A stretch of DNA of 54,521 nucleotides from JBCCIM01 sp045106435 (GCA_045106435.1 JBGCEN010000110.1:1-54521); one strand, 5' to 3'. Shown: positions 16,513 to 25,201, counted from the first letter of the stretch. The notes: generated from the sequence alone by a model not told the origin. Numbers and translations: made by a program.

Positions 16513-18345
16513 CTATTCAACAGTAACGCTTTTAGCCAAGTTACGCGGTTGATCGACATCACACCCACGCAGTACAGCAATGTGATAAGCAAGGAGTTGA
16601 AGCGGAATGGCAGACAGTAACGGAGAAAGAAACTCTGCCGTTGAGGGGATGCGAATTACGTACTCACAGAGATCGTCCAATTCGGTGTTATCTTCCTCCG
16701 TAATGGCAATTACTACACCATGCCGGGCAACCACTTCCTCAATGTTGGTAACAATTTTTTCGTACGTACTATCTTTCAGCGCGATAAAGATTACAGGCAT
16801 CTGGCGATCGATTAACGCAATGGGTCCATGCTTCATTTCGGCTGCCGGGTAGCCTTCCGCGTGGATGTAAGAAATCTCTTTCAGCTTCAGCGCGCCTTCA
16901 AGCGCTACGGGAAAGTTGTAGCCTCTGCCTAAATACAAAAAATTGGTCGCGTATCTAAACACCTCGCTCATGCGACGGATGTCGTCGTTAAGCGCCAATA
17001 CCTTGCTTATCTTTTCTGGAATTTGCTCAAGTTCTTGTAAATGCACGGCCACCTGCGCATTTGTAAGCGTCCGGCCTTCTGCCATTTTGATGGCGATCAT
17101 GGCCAATACCACAACCTGTGCAGTAAAGGCTTTTGTAGATGCTACGCCAATTTCAGGGCCGGCATGCAGATAAACGCCGGCATCCGTCTCACGCGCAATG
17201 GTCGAACCAACAGCATTACACACCCCAAACACAGGAATACCCTGTCGTTTTGCTTCATTCACCGCAGCAAGGGTGTCAGCTGTCTCACCACTTTGCGAGA
17301 TGGCAAAAACGATGTCTCCTTCTTGCAGGATGGGTTTTCGATATCGAAATTCGCTCGCATACTCAACTTCTACAGGAATCCGTGCAAGATCTTCTATCAA
17401 ATATTCCCCCACAAGTCCGGCATGCCAGGAGGTGCCACATGCACAAATAATGATGCGTTTTGCCTTTTTCAAATCATCCATTACATCGTCAAGACCACCA
17501 AGTTTGATGCTGTTCATCTCGGTGGAAAGCCGGCCCCTCATGCAATTAGCTATGGATGCAGGTTGTTCTATGATTTCCTTGAGCATGAAATGAGGGTATC
17601 CTTGTTTTTCAATTTCCTCAAGATCCCATTCCAGTTCATGGATTTCTTTTTGAAGCTTGACATCGTCTATCGAGCGCACGTCAAACCCATTGCGGCGTAC
17701 AACGATTAATTCACCATCATTCAAATAGACCACGCGCCGGGTATACTCCACAAGCGCAGAGGCATCTGAGCTAATGAAGTATTCTCCATCCCCCACGCCC
17801 AGTATAAGCGGACTCCCTCTCCGCGCTGCAATAAGCAAGTCGTCATCATCAGCTGAAACGATGGCGATGCCATAGGTGCCTACCACTTGCGTTAATGCCT
17901 GCCTTACTGCTTTATCCAGTGGTAAGCCGGTGGTCTTTTTTACGTCATCAATAAGATGAACCAGTGCCTCGGTGTCTGTTTGTGTCTTGAATTCAAACCC
18001 TCTGTTTTGCAAACGCGCACGCAGTGCCTGGTAATTTTCAACAATACCGTTATGGACGAGCGCAAATCCACCATCCGCACTACTATGAGGATGCGCGTTA
18101 ACATCATTGGGAAAGCCATGTGTTGCCCAGCGCGTGTGCCCTATACCTATCTTACTTTCCAGGTTTTTATGCTCAAGCAAACCTTCCAACTCACCAACTT
18201 TACCCTTTTGTTTGATGATGGTAAGCCCGTTATCCTGAACGGCAATGCCGGCAGAATCATACCCTCTATATTCAAGCCGCTTCAAGCCATTCAAGATGAC
18301 TTCGTGTGCTTTATTTTGTCCAATATATCCTACAATTCCACACAT
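16513..18345 (-). CDS. glmS: Glutamine–fructose-6-phosphate aminotransferase (isomerizing)
   Basis: GlmS makes glucosamine-6-phosphate from fructose-6-phosphate and glutamine, the first step to UDP-GlcNAc for peptidoglycan and lipopolysaccharide. The protein starts MCGIVGYIG; after Met removal Cys1 is the glutaminase nucleophile, so I place the start at 18343-18345 (610 residues; E. coli has 609) and not at the in-frame upstream ATG. The glutaminase domain has HTRWATHG and HNGIVEN. Two SIS domains follow, with 'CGTSWHAGLV', 'SQSGETADT' and 'EGALKLKEISYIHAEGYPAAEMKHGP', and the end DQPRNLAKSVTVE is canonical. No glmS ribozyme is expected or seen. Confidence 0.98.
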   Translation of the reverse strand: MCGIVGYIGQNKAHEVILNGLKRLEYRGYDSAGIAVQDNGLTIIKQKGKVGELEGLLEHKNLESKIGIGHTRWATHGFPNDVNAHPHSSADGGFALVHNGIVENYQALRARLQNRGFEFKTQTDTEALVHLIDDVKKTTGLPLDKAVRQALTQVVGTYGIAIVSADDDDLLIAARRGSPLILGVGDGEYFISSDASALVEYTRRVVYLNDGELIVVRRNGFDVRSIDDVKLQKEIHELEWDLEEIEKQGYPHFMLKEIIEQPASIANCMRGRLSTEMNSIKLGGLDDVMDDLKKAKRIIICACGTSWHAGLVGEYLIEDLARIPVEVEYASEFRYRKPILQEGDIVFAISQSGETADTLAAVNEAKRQGIPVFGVCNAVGSTIARETDAGVYLHAGPEIGVASTKAFTAQVVVLAMIAIKMAEGRTLTNAQVAVHLQELEQIPEKISKVLALNDDIRRMSEVFRYATNFLYLGRGYNFPVALEGALKLKEISYIHAEGYPAAEMKHGPIALIDRQMPVIFIALKDSTYEKIVTNIEEVVARHGVVIAITEEDNTELDDLCEYVIRIPSTAEFLSPLLSAIPLQLLAYHIAVLRGCDVDQPRNLAKSVTVE

Positions 18346-18495
18346 GGGATTCGCCTGGAGTTTTCGTTTCGAAAGATGATTAAGTAAACCACTGCAATAG
18401 ATCTGCAGGGTCATTGATATTAATTACTTCACTGACTTGCCGGCCAGACCTCATTAAGAGCCTGTCCTGGATAATCCAAAAGATGCGTCGTCTTG

Positions 18496-18538
18496 TGTGC
18501 ACTATGTCTTATGTGCACTATGTCTTATGTGCACTATA
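18496..18538. repeat. 16-bp tandem repeat upstream of glmS
   Basis: TGTGCACTATGTCTTA occurs twice in full (18496-18511, 18512-18527), followed by 11 bases of a third copy. Each unit contains the palindrome GTGCAC. It lies about 150 bases upstream of the glmS start, in a 387-base stretch between glmS and the next gene that holds no supported gene. Confidence 0.85.
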
Positions 18539-18732
18539 GCAAAAACTATGCTGAGGGGACCTGATGCAATCGTATTGCAGTGAAGAAGAAAACCTGCAAG
18601 AAGAAGAAAAGAGTATAAGCAGCGGAATTCTGCCCAGACAGATGCTTTAGGACGCACGTGGTACAGATTTCACACACAGGCATAAGCCTCGAAGGTTCAC
18701 AAGATAAAGAGAAAGCGTATCTCGTAAACCAC

Positions 18733-19746
18733 TTAGAACGTGCGACCGATGGCCGCTCCGATTTGCTTGACCTGATCGAGAAGTTCGACGAACTCATCAA
18801 AGAAAAGTGCCTGTGCTCCTTCACTCCTTGCCCTGGAAGGGTCCGGATGCACTTCAATCATCAACCCATCTGCGCCGGCGGCAATAGCGGCTCGCGCCAT
18901 AGGCATTACCTTATTTCGTAACCCTGTACCATGGCTTGGATCTGCAAAAATGGGAAGATGACTTAGTTCTTTCACAATAGGAATTGCTGATAAATCAAGT
19001 GTATTCCGCGTATATCGCTCAAAGGTTCGAATCCCTCCCTCGCACAGAATTACCTGCATATTCCCTTCAACAAGAATATGCTCAGCACTCATCAACCACT
19101 CCTCAATAGTTGATGATAACCCCCGTTTTAAAAATACTGGTTTTGATGATTGGCCTACGGCACGGAGTAAGTCGTAGTTTTGCATATGAGTAGACCGGAT
19201 ATGATATACGTCTACATAATCAGCCATTTTCTCCACCATTTCCGGCCCCGTCACTTTACACACCACCCGCAATCCATGACGATCCGCAACATTTCGCAAG
19301 ATGGATAAGCCTGACTCACCCACCCCCTTGAAAGAGTAAGGAGAAACCTCCGGACGATGTACATCAGCACGTAAGAAAGACACACCGTGTTCGACTAAAA
19401 GCGAAGCTACTTTATCCAGTTGCTCCTCATCTTCCAGCATATTGGGCCCTGCCATTACAACAATGTTCTCCCCTCCAATAGACAGGCCTTTTACATCTAT
19501 TTGTGTATTCTCCTTCTTCCAGACCCGGCTCGCAAATTTGTAGGGTGCAGTTACGCGATACACTTCGGCAACACCGGACATCACCTTCACCAACCTGACA
19601 TCAAAATCAGGTTTGACCCCAATGGCGCCCAGTACGGTTTGATGCACACCACTAGATCTGTGCACATCAAATCCTAATTCGCTCAATCTGCCGATGACCG
19701 CTTCCACCAACACATCTTCTGCGCCGGCCTGCATGACTACTACCAT
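18733..19746 (-). CDS. DAHP-synthase (class I-beta)-like protein with altered active site
   Basis: 337 residues, collinear end to end with Thermotoga-type 3-deoxy-7-phosphoheptulonate synthase, including the N-terminal ferredoxin-like domain (MVVVMQAGAEDVL). Scaffold motifs are intact: KPVFLKRG, TIEEWLMSAEHIL, RNTLDLSAIPIVKELSHLP, IEVHPDP. Active-site motifs are not. GPCSVE is GPNMLE (metal-ligand Cys is N102), YKPRTSPY is HRPEVSPY (K and R lost), IGARN is IRSTH, CERGIRT is CEGGIRT (Arg lost) and the Asp metal ligand is E309. H272 and E298 remain. Normal metal-dependent DAHP synthesis looks unlikely. It sits between lptB and glmS on the same strand. A changed reaction or a non-catalytic role is inference. 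Confidence 0.8.
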   Translation of the reverse strand: MVVVMQAGAEDVLVEAVIGRLSELGFDVHRSSGVHQTVLGAIGVKPDFDVRLVKVMSGVAEVYRVTAPYKFASRVWKKENTQIDVKGLSIGGENIVVMAGPNMLEDEEQLDKVASLLVEHGVSFLRADVHRPEVSPYSFKGVGESGLSILRNVADRHGLRVVCKVTGPEMVEKMADYVDVYHIRSTHMQNYDLLRAVGQSSKPVFLKRGLSSTIEEWLMSAEHILVEGNMQVILCEGGIRTFERYTRNTLDLSAIPIVKELSHLPIFADPSHGTGLRNKVMPMARAAIAAGADGLMIEVHPDPSRARSEGAQALFFDEFVELLDQVKQIGAAIGRTF

Positions 19747-20084
19747 GTGCTAAAAGTTTAAATTGTTAATTGGAAATTTAAAATTGAAAACTTTGATGTT
19801 GTAATGTATGAACTTCAGAATCTAGTGAACTGTCAAGTTTATCTGACGGAATTAAAACGTCATCATTTCATTGACACTGTGCTATGTACAAACATTTTCA
19901 ACTTTGGGGATACATGTCATTCTGAACGAAGTGAAGAATCTGTCTAAAACGCATCGTTTAAAGCCTATTTAAAGTCTCACTTCGAACAGATCCTTCACAT
20001 TCGCTCAGGACGACTCCTCAGTTTTAATTTGATCGTACTTAGTGCAATTTCCAATTTACATTTCCACAATTTTCAATTTCAAAT
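19747..20084. repeat. Intergenic nested inverted repeats
   Basis: This 338-base gap has no gene. AT-rich outer arms (TAAATTGTTAATTGGAAATTT... from about 19760; the complementary CAATTTTCAATTTCAAATTTA at about 20062-20082) enclose an inner pair. 'GTCATTCTGAACGAAGTGAA...' at 19916-19940 faces 'TCCTTCACATTCGCTCAGGA' at about 19991-20010. The inner pair belongs to the same family as the repeats at 425-727. The whole looks like a MITE or REP-type cassette. Confidence 0.6.
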
Positions 20085-20849
20085 TTACTGATATCGTTCA
20101 AGGGTAAACTTCTCTCCCAGATACCGTTTTCTGACTTCTTCATCAGCTGCCAGATCCTCGGCACTGCCATGCTTTAGAATACGGCCCTCATACAACAAAT
20201 AGGTGCGATCCGTGATGGCCAAGGTCTCGTGGACATTGTGATCCGTAATTAACACACCAATACCGCGATCTTTCAACCGCGCAACAATCGACTGTATATC
20301 TTCGACAGCAATCGGGTCAACGCCGGCGAATGGTTCATCCAACAGAAAAAAGCGAGGATTGGTTGCTAAAGCACGGGCAATTTCTGTACGCCGGCGCTCC
20401 CCTCCAGACAACATATAGCCTTTGGAGTGCCTTACCTTTTCCAGTCCAAATTCCTCGACCAAGGCATCTACCCGCATACGGCGCTCTTTTTTGTCCATAG
20501 ACTGGAATTCTAAAACAGCGTGGATGTTGCCCTCAACAGTGAGGTGTGTAAAGACAGAAGCTTCCTGGGCCAGATATCCAATACCGCGCCGTGCCCGCTT
20601 GTACATTGGCACCGAAGTAATGTCTTCATCCCCCAATTTAATGGCACCTGCATTGGGCTTCACCATCCCCACAATCATATAAAAAGTGGTTGTTTTACCA
20701 GCTCCGTTAGGTCCTAATAATCCAACAATTTCTCCTTGTCTCACTTGCAGGCTCACACCACTGACCACTTCCCGCTTTTTATAACGGCGTACAAGCTGAT
20801 CTGCATACAAAGTGAGTTTTTCGGACGTATGGCCGGACTGATGATCCAT
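20085..20849 (-). CDS. lptB: Lipopolysaccharide export ABC transporter ATP-binding protein LptB
   Basis: 254 residues, the usual length for the family. Walker A is GPNGAGKTT, the Q-loop is in GIGYLAQEASVFTHLTV, the signature is LSGGERRRTEIARAL, and Walker B with the adjoining motif is FFLLDEPFAGVDPIAVEDIQ, a strong LptB hallmark. The H-loop is ITDHNV. LptB forms the cytosolic motor of the LptB2FG complex that pulls lipopolysaccharide from the inner membrane toward the LptC–LptA bridge. The gene begins 12 bases after the stop of the LptA/OstA-like gene, in one operon with lptC. LptF and LptG are not in the window. Confidence 0.96.
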   Translation of the reverse strand: MDHQSGHTSEKLTLYADQLVRRYKKREVVSGVSLQVRQGEIVGLLGPNGAGKTTTFYMIVGMVKPNAGAIKLGDEDITSVPMYKRARRGIGYLAQEASVFTHLTVEGNIHAVLEFQSMDKKERRMRVDALVEEFGLEKVRHSKGYMLSGGERRRTEIARALATNPRFFLLDEPFAGVDPIAVEDIQSIVARLKDRGIGVLITDHNVHETLAITDRTYLLYEGRILKHGSAEDLAADEEVRKRYLGEKFTLERYQ

Positions 20850-20861
20850 AATTATTGGCTA

Positions 20862-22430
20862 TTACGGCAAGATTGGTTTGACTAAGTTGATCGAGCTTAA
20901 CTCGCCTTCCTGCGTTGTTATCATGCTCAAGCGATTGATGACCCGACTTAATCGATCTTCGTCTCTTAGCATATAATTTTTTTCCGGCCGGCGCTCAGGA
21001 AGCCACGCAAAACCATCCAATTGAAACGGTTCTGGAATTAATCCGCCGTCATAATAATCGCCCTGCACACCCGAAATAACTGCAATTTCGTTCAAATCAT
21101 TATTTTTGAAGCGCAACGTTATCGTGTCTCCAGAAGTCTTGATTCCTCCAACCTGCTCTTCTTCGCTTTGTTTGAAATAGATCGATTCAGCTTGGGGTCC
21201 AACTGTCAGACTTCTGAGAGAATCCTGTTTAAATAAACCTAACAAGTTCTGTCCTTTGAGTTGGTTAATTCGTTTTGTCGTTGAATCCTCATCTGCAGCA
21301 AACGCATTGTTCAGCACATGTAATGAATCAATTTGTCCGGATGTCGCAGTAGCCCGCATGGTCTCTCCCGAAAGTTGATACGAGTCAAACCAGGCGAAGG
21401 GACTTTCAAACAAACGATTTTCCTCGCTTGTAGGCTGCTCTTCAACAGTAATGCGGTCATAGACAGCAGAATCAGCCACTGCTGCAAAATCAGTCCGCCA
21501 GATGTTAACTGAGTCAACTGCAATGAGCCTCTGCAGAGAATCTTCGCGTATGGCTTCCAGCGAATGCGCAGTCATCACCAGCGAGTCCACTTCAACCGAC
21601 GCGGAGTCTCTTTTAAGCTGAAACAGCATGGCGTTACCGTCCATTTTACTGTAGCCGGCGCGATTGTCGTTATAAACATGATCTCCAAAGAGGAAGGTGC
21701 GCGTCGTGCTGTCATTTTGAGCTACTTCATTTTCTCCACCAATACGCTCAATAAACACTTCACCCCGCCCCACAGATATTTCAGTGTCACGGTAATATGT
21801 TACCGAATCGGCTTCCAGATAGGTTTGATCTTCTTCGAGCACAACATCTCCGTAGAACTCAGCGCGCTTTTCCTCAGAAAAGTACTCACCATCCAGACTG
21901 GTTAACACCGTAGCACTATCTACCAATCGGACGTTGTTGTCAAAAATAGTGTGTTTCTGATCAAAATCATGTAATGCTGAAGGGGCAAAGACCTGCACTT
22001 CTCCATCAGACAATCGCACACTCCCCAATGCGCGGCCTTTTTTAAGCACATTGAAATACCGCACGCTGTCGGCAGAAAGCGAGTCGTTATTCTGAATGAT
22101 CAATACCTTGCCAATGAGCAGGGTCTCATCTTTAGAAAGAAACTGAGTCACCTTGTCTGCCCAAAGAAATACGGTATCTTTCCCCGGTTGCTCCAATGCT
22201 ACATTTCCCTCCAGTACACGAATCACTTCGCCATCAATGGTCGACTGGGTGAGGTTATCTGTATTTTTGATTTCGACGATCTTGTCGTTGGTGTCCGCCG
22301 GCGCATACAGAACTTTATTACCTAAAGGGACGGGGTGTGCCGGCGACACACCGAGCCCTGCCCCCAGCAGGAGCATGGCAAAGAATACTGTCGCACAGCA
22401 TTGTATATAGATCGATTTTTTAGAGGTCAT
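20862..22430 (-). CDS. LptA/OstA-like periplasmic lipopolysaccharide transport protein
   Basis: 522 residues with an N-terminal signal sequence (CATVFFAMLLLGAGLGVSPA, about residues 12-31). The N-terminal half consists of OstA/LptA beta-jellyroll repeats: 'VIRVLEGNVALEQPGKDTVFLWADKV', 'TLLIGKVLIIQNNDSLSADSVRY', 'RAEFYGDVVLEEDQTYLEADSVTYY'. Such repeats form the periplasmic slide that carries lipopolysaccharide. It is far longer than E. coli LptA (about 185 residues), which is common in Bacteroidota, where OstA-like proteins carry extra repeats. It overlaps the end of lptC by 11 bases and is followed closely by lptB. Role by family and operon; the C-terminal half is divergent. Confidence 0.85.
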   Translation of the reverse strand: MTSKKSIYIQCCATVFFAMLLLGAGLGVSPAHPVPLGNKVLYAPADTNDKIVEIKNTDNLTQSTIDGEVIRVLEGNVALEQPGKDTVFLWADKVTQFLSKDETLLIGKVLIIQNNDSLSADSVRYFNVLKKGRALGSVRLSDGEVQVFAPSALHDFDQKHTIFDNNVRLVDSATVLTSLDGEYFSEEKRAEFYGDVVLEEDQTYLEADSVTYYRDTEISVGRGEVFIERIGGENEVAQNDSTTRTFLFGDHVYNDNRAGYSKMDGNAMLFQLKRDSASVEVDSLVMTAHSLEAIREDSLQRLIAVDSVNIWRTDFAAVADSAVYDRITVEEQPTSEENRLFESPFAWFDSYQLSGETMRATATSGQIDSLHVLNNAFAADEDSTTKRINQLKGQNLLGLFKQDSLRSLTVGPQAESIYFKQSEEEQVGGIKTSGDTITLRFKNNDLNEIAVISGVQGDYYDGGLIPEPFQLDGFAWLPERRPEKNYMLRDEDRLSRVINRLSMITTQEGELSSINLVKPILP

Positions 22431-23079
22431 CTACAACCGTCTGCCCTGTAACCCGGGCAATTTTGTAATTTTCTAAATTCTCATCTGCATCCAGGTTATA
22501 CCCCTGAATATTCTCGCGAGGAGAAGTAATCCGAACAAATCCTTCTGTCTTAACCCTTCTGTCTATTTCATGCCAGATAAGGAACTCGGTTTCTAGTTTT
22601 TTTTCTTCGCTGGTTGTAACGATAACATTTCCTTTGGATTCAATACGCCGTTCTAGTTCAAAATACACCATTTCATCGGCAAGAATGGTAGCAGATGAAT
22701 CACCCACTTCATCAAAAAGATAGGCCAGCACCCTGCTATTTAAGCTATCAGGGTGGCCTTTCAAAATCATGTGCGTACTATCTTCCTGAACGTATTTAGC
22801 CATGTATTCTGCATGTATCTGCATACGCGGACGCTCCCCATCAAGCACATCGAACTGGGTGAACCAGCTTTCTTGATCTGGCGACTGCTCTTTGCGTAGA
22901 TCGTCAAGACTTGGCGTTGCAATATCGGGTGCAGAACATCCCGCTAACAACAGGAAAAAACCAATTGTAAAAGCAATCGGAACGCATCGAGTAAAGCTTG
23001 GTACCATTTCGATCAACATGATCTTGTATCCGATTGGTGCGTCGGACTTACGATTGCCTTTCTTGCACCGATAAATCAT
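22420..23079 (-). CDS. lptC: Lipopolysaccharide export periplasmic protein LptC
   Basis: 219 residues if started at the first ATG, which has a purine-rich AAGGGGAAG a few bases upstream. Internal ATGs at 23019 and 23007 would give a more ordinary signal sequence. A hydrophobic run with FLLLAGCSAP (lipobox, C48) makes it a predicted lipoprotein, although LptC is commonly a single-pass anchor. The body carries LptC-type strands: 'ESWFTQFDVLDGERPRMQIHAEYMAKY' and 'ADEMVYFELERRIESKGNVIVTTSEEKKLETEFLIWHEIDRRVKTEG'. LptC receives lipopolysaccharide from LptB2FG and hands it to LptA. First gene of the lptC–lptA–lptB operon. Confidence 0.88.
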   Translation of the reverse strand: MIYRCKKGNRKSDAPIGYKIMLIEMVPSFTRCVPIAFTIGFFLLLAGCSAPDIATPSLDDLRKEQSPDQESWFTQFDVLDGERPRMQIHAEYMAKYVQEDSTHMILKGHPDSLNSRVLAYLFDEVGDSSATILADEMVYFELERRIESKGNVIVTTSEEKKLETEFLIWHEIDRRVKTEGFVRITSPRENIQGYNLDADENLENYKIARVTGQTVVDDL

Positions 23080-23213
23080 ACACTTCCCCTTTTCTCATTT
23101 TAGTTCTTCAACGTTAAGAACGAATAAGGGTTTTATCTTTCTCAGCTTTTGCCGATACAGGAAAAAACCGATCTGAGCTCAAACCATTAGATCATGCCTT
23201 TGAGGAAAAATTC
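23080..23213. promoter_or_regulatory. Divergent promoter region, lpt operon / partner-switching operon
   Basis: 134 bases between divergent starts. It contains the dyad GTTCTT-N7-AAGAAC at 23103-23121, which could bind a regulator of either operon. No established consensus is recognised. Confidence 0.4.
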
Positions 23214-23552
23214 ATGAGCTTTACAATTGCGCCTTTTGACACCGATACAGCAGTAGTCACTATAGGCAAAACGTTGGATTTTCGTAATGCCGACGACTTC
23301 AAAACATCTTGCCAGAATCAAGTAGAGAGCGGCAAGCACAATTTCATTCTGGACTTCTCCGATACAGGAATTCTTGATTCTACAGGATTAGGATCTATTT
23401 TCTCCTTGTACAGAAAAGTCTCTCCGTTAAACGGACAAGTAGTATTTGCGGCGATATCGCGACCCGTTCAAGTGGTTGTGCAGCTGACCAGGACCTACAA
23501 AGTCTTCCGTCAGTTTCCGTCCGTAGATGCTGCAATGCAAGCACTTCACTAG
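23214..23552 (+). CDS. STAS-domain anti-sigma factor antagonist (RsbV/SpoIIAA type)
   Basis: 112 residues, a single STAS domain. The phospho-acceptor loop is 'ILDSTGLGSIFSLYR' with DSTGLG at 55-60, closely matching RsbV. In partner switching the unphosphorylated STAS protein captures the anti-sigma kinase and frees its target; the kinase phosphorylates the loop to reverse this, and a PP2C phosphatase resets it. All three components are encoded here consecutively. Its stop overlaps the GTG of the next gene (TAGTG at 23550). Confidence 0.93.
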   Translation: MSFTIAPFDTDTAVVTIGKTLDFRNADDFKTSCQNQVESGKHNFILDFSDTGILDSTGLGSIFSLYRKVSPLNGQVVFAAISRPVQVVVQLTRTYKVFRQFPSVDAAMQALH

Positions 23553-24079
23553 TGGGTTGCGCAGATTTATGCGAAGTGGATTCGTCCACTTTATTTCGTC
23601 TAGATTTAGAACATTTCCCCTCCATGTATTCCAAAATGCATTATTTTAGGAATCTAGATACCATCATAGACGAAGTTCACGGTCTATTTGATGGTTGGGA
23701 AACGCAGCTGGAAGCATGTACAACGCTTTCACTAGAAGCGCTTCACCTAGCCAAGCTGGCCGTTCACGAATGGTTAGCCAATATTCTTCAACACGCTGAC
23801 TTCAAGGACCGTCGTCCTGAAGTAGGGGTCTATGTTTCTCCGACTGATGATCGCCTCTGGTGTATCATCGAGGATAATTCGGAAGGATTTGACCTTGAAG
23901 GTTATCTGAAGGACCATCCCAAAATCACGGTGGTCCTTCCGGACCGGGGTATGGGCCTGCTCATGCTCAGGTCGTGCACAGAGGAATTACGTTATGAAAA
24001 ACTGAAAGGCGGGATACAGAAGTTAGAATTCTTTATTCCGTCCAACGACGATCCTCACCTGGATATCCCCTTCTCATGA
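23552..24079 (+). CDS. Anti-sigma regulatory factor, RsbW-like Ser/Thr kinase (GHKL ATPase)
   Basis: 175 residues. The GHKL motifs are visible: N box 'LAVHEWLANILQHADF', G1 'IIEDNSEGFDL', G2 'LPDRGMGLLMLRSC'. The G1 box reads DNSEGF, against the more usual DNGxGF. The start is the GTG overlapping the STAS stop codon; the ATG 72 bases later is an alternative that gives the more usual length near 150 (residue 25, MYSKM). It should bind a sigma factor or another target and phosphorylate the STAS partner. No sigma gene is adjacent, so the output is unidentified. Its end overlaps the phosphatase start by four bases (ATGA). Confidence 0.9.
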   Translation: MGCADLCEVDSSTLFRLDLEHFPSMYSKMHYFRNLDTIIDEVHGLFDGWETQLEACTTLSLEALHLAKLAVHEWLANILQHADFKDRRPEVGVYVSPTDDRLWCIIEDNSEGFDLEGYLKDHPKITVVLPDRGMGLLMLRSCTEELRYEKLKGGIQKLEFFIPSNDDPHLDIPFS

Positions 24080-25197
24080 CCGATTATAACATTCTAGTTG
24101 TAGAAGACGAGCATACGCTACGCCGGCTATTAGAATATAGGCTGAGTAAACACTATCGTGTCCAAACGGCGGCAAACGGCGTAGAAGCCCTTGCCAGTCT
24201 GGACACCAATACCCCGGACCTTATCATTTCGGACATTATGATGCCGAAGATGGATGGGTTCGCGCTTCAAACGGCACTTCAAGAGCAAAAAGATACCCGT
24301 ACAATCCCCTTTATTTTTCTGACAGCTAAGGCAGATGATTCCAGCCGGCTTAAAGGAATGCGCATGGGGGTCGACGACTATATCACAAAGCCTTTCGATA
24401 TAGACCAACTCTTATCACGTATCGACCGTCTTCTGGAACGAACAAGACTTTTCCAGACACAACTCGATGCAAAGATTGGCAACGACTTTTCTCAACGCCT
24501 GATGCCCAAGAAAATGCCCGAGGTTCAGGGGTATGATCTTACGTATTACAATGAGCCGCGAGAATATGGCGGTGGTGACCTTTTTGACTGGGCAGAACCA
24601 AAACCCGGTATGTTCTTCTTCACCATCGGCGATGTGATGGGGAAAGGCTTGCAGGCAAAATTCTATGCGTTCAGCTTTCTAAGCTATATACGCGGCACAC
24701 TGCATGCGATGTTGGGTACGTCTACTTCTCCAGCTGCATTGATGCAACGCGTCAATAAAATTCTCATGGAAGATGAGATCATGGAAGAGACCTTTGCCTC
24801 CCTTATTCTGATGAGATGGGAGCCGGCGAAGAATGAACTCACTTATGCCAATGCAGGCCATTGCCGGCCTTTTTTGATCAAACCAGACGGCGCAGAAGTC
24901 ATTTTGCACAGCGACCTGATCCTTGGCCTGGATAAAAATGCGGAATTTAAAGATTCTACGATCAAACTAGAACCAGGCAATGCACTCCTCGCATACACAG
25001 ATGGACTGATCGAGCAGCATACTAAAACTGGCGAACAACTGGGAGAGAAAAACCTTGGCCGCATCGCCCACGAGGTTCGCGCCTGTACGTCTCCTATTCA
25101 TGGACTCCTGGATCAAGTGCTTGAGAACAGCGAGGAAAAGAAATTTGGAGATGACATACTGGTTTTCTGGCTTCAGCATCAAGAAAAAACCAGCTAG
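24076..25197 (+). CDS. Response regulator with PP2C/SpoIIE-type phosphatase output
   Basis: 373 residues. The receiver domain spans 1-122: E10/D11 (VVEDE), acceptor D53 in ISDIMMPKMDG, T in FLTAKAD, K in ITKPFD. A short coiled linker follows, then the SpoIIE-type PP2C domain from about 140 to 370: 'YGGGDLFDWAE', 'FTIGDVMGKGLQAKFYAF', 'TYANAGHCRPFLI', 'LLAYTDGLIEQ', and 'FGDDILVFWL', carrying the metal-binding Asp/Gly positions. This is the RsbU-like arm: a phosphorelay controls dephosphorylation of the upstream STAS protein. The hybrid kinase at 9956-12196 is a possible but unproven input. Confidence 0.93.
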   Translation: MTDYNILVVEDEHTLRRLLEYRLSKHYRVQTAANGVEALASLDTNTPDLIISDIMMPKMDGFALQTALQEQKDTRTIPFIFLTAKADDSSRLKGMRMGVDDYITKPFDIDQLLSRIDRLLERTRLFQTQLDAKIGNDFSQRLMPKKMPEVQGYDLTYYNEPREYGGGDLFDWAEPKPGMFFFTIGDVMGKGLQAKFYAFSFLSYIRGTLHAMLGTSTSPAALMQRVNKILMEDEIMEETFASLILMRWEPAKNELTYANAGHCRPFLIKPDGAEVILHSDLILGLDKNAEFKDSTIKLEPGNALLAYTDGLIEQHTKTGEQLGEKNLGRIAHEVRACTSPIHGLLDQVLENSEEKKFGDDILVFWLQHQEKTS

Positions 25198-25201
25198 ATA
25201 G

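Noticed and set aside
17041..17709. 222-codon plus-strand frame
   Set aside because: It is antisense to the middle of glmS, has no domain pattern, and glmS is certain.
18346..18545. glmS ribozyme upstream of glmS
   Set aside because: No ribozyme fold is recognisable and the class is characteristic of Firmicutes; only a short tandem repeat is seen.
18658..18921. 87-codon plus-strand frame
   Set aside because: It is antisense to the end of the DAHP-synthase-like gene and lacks support.
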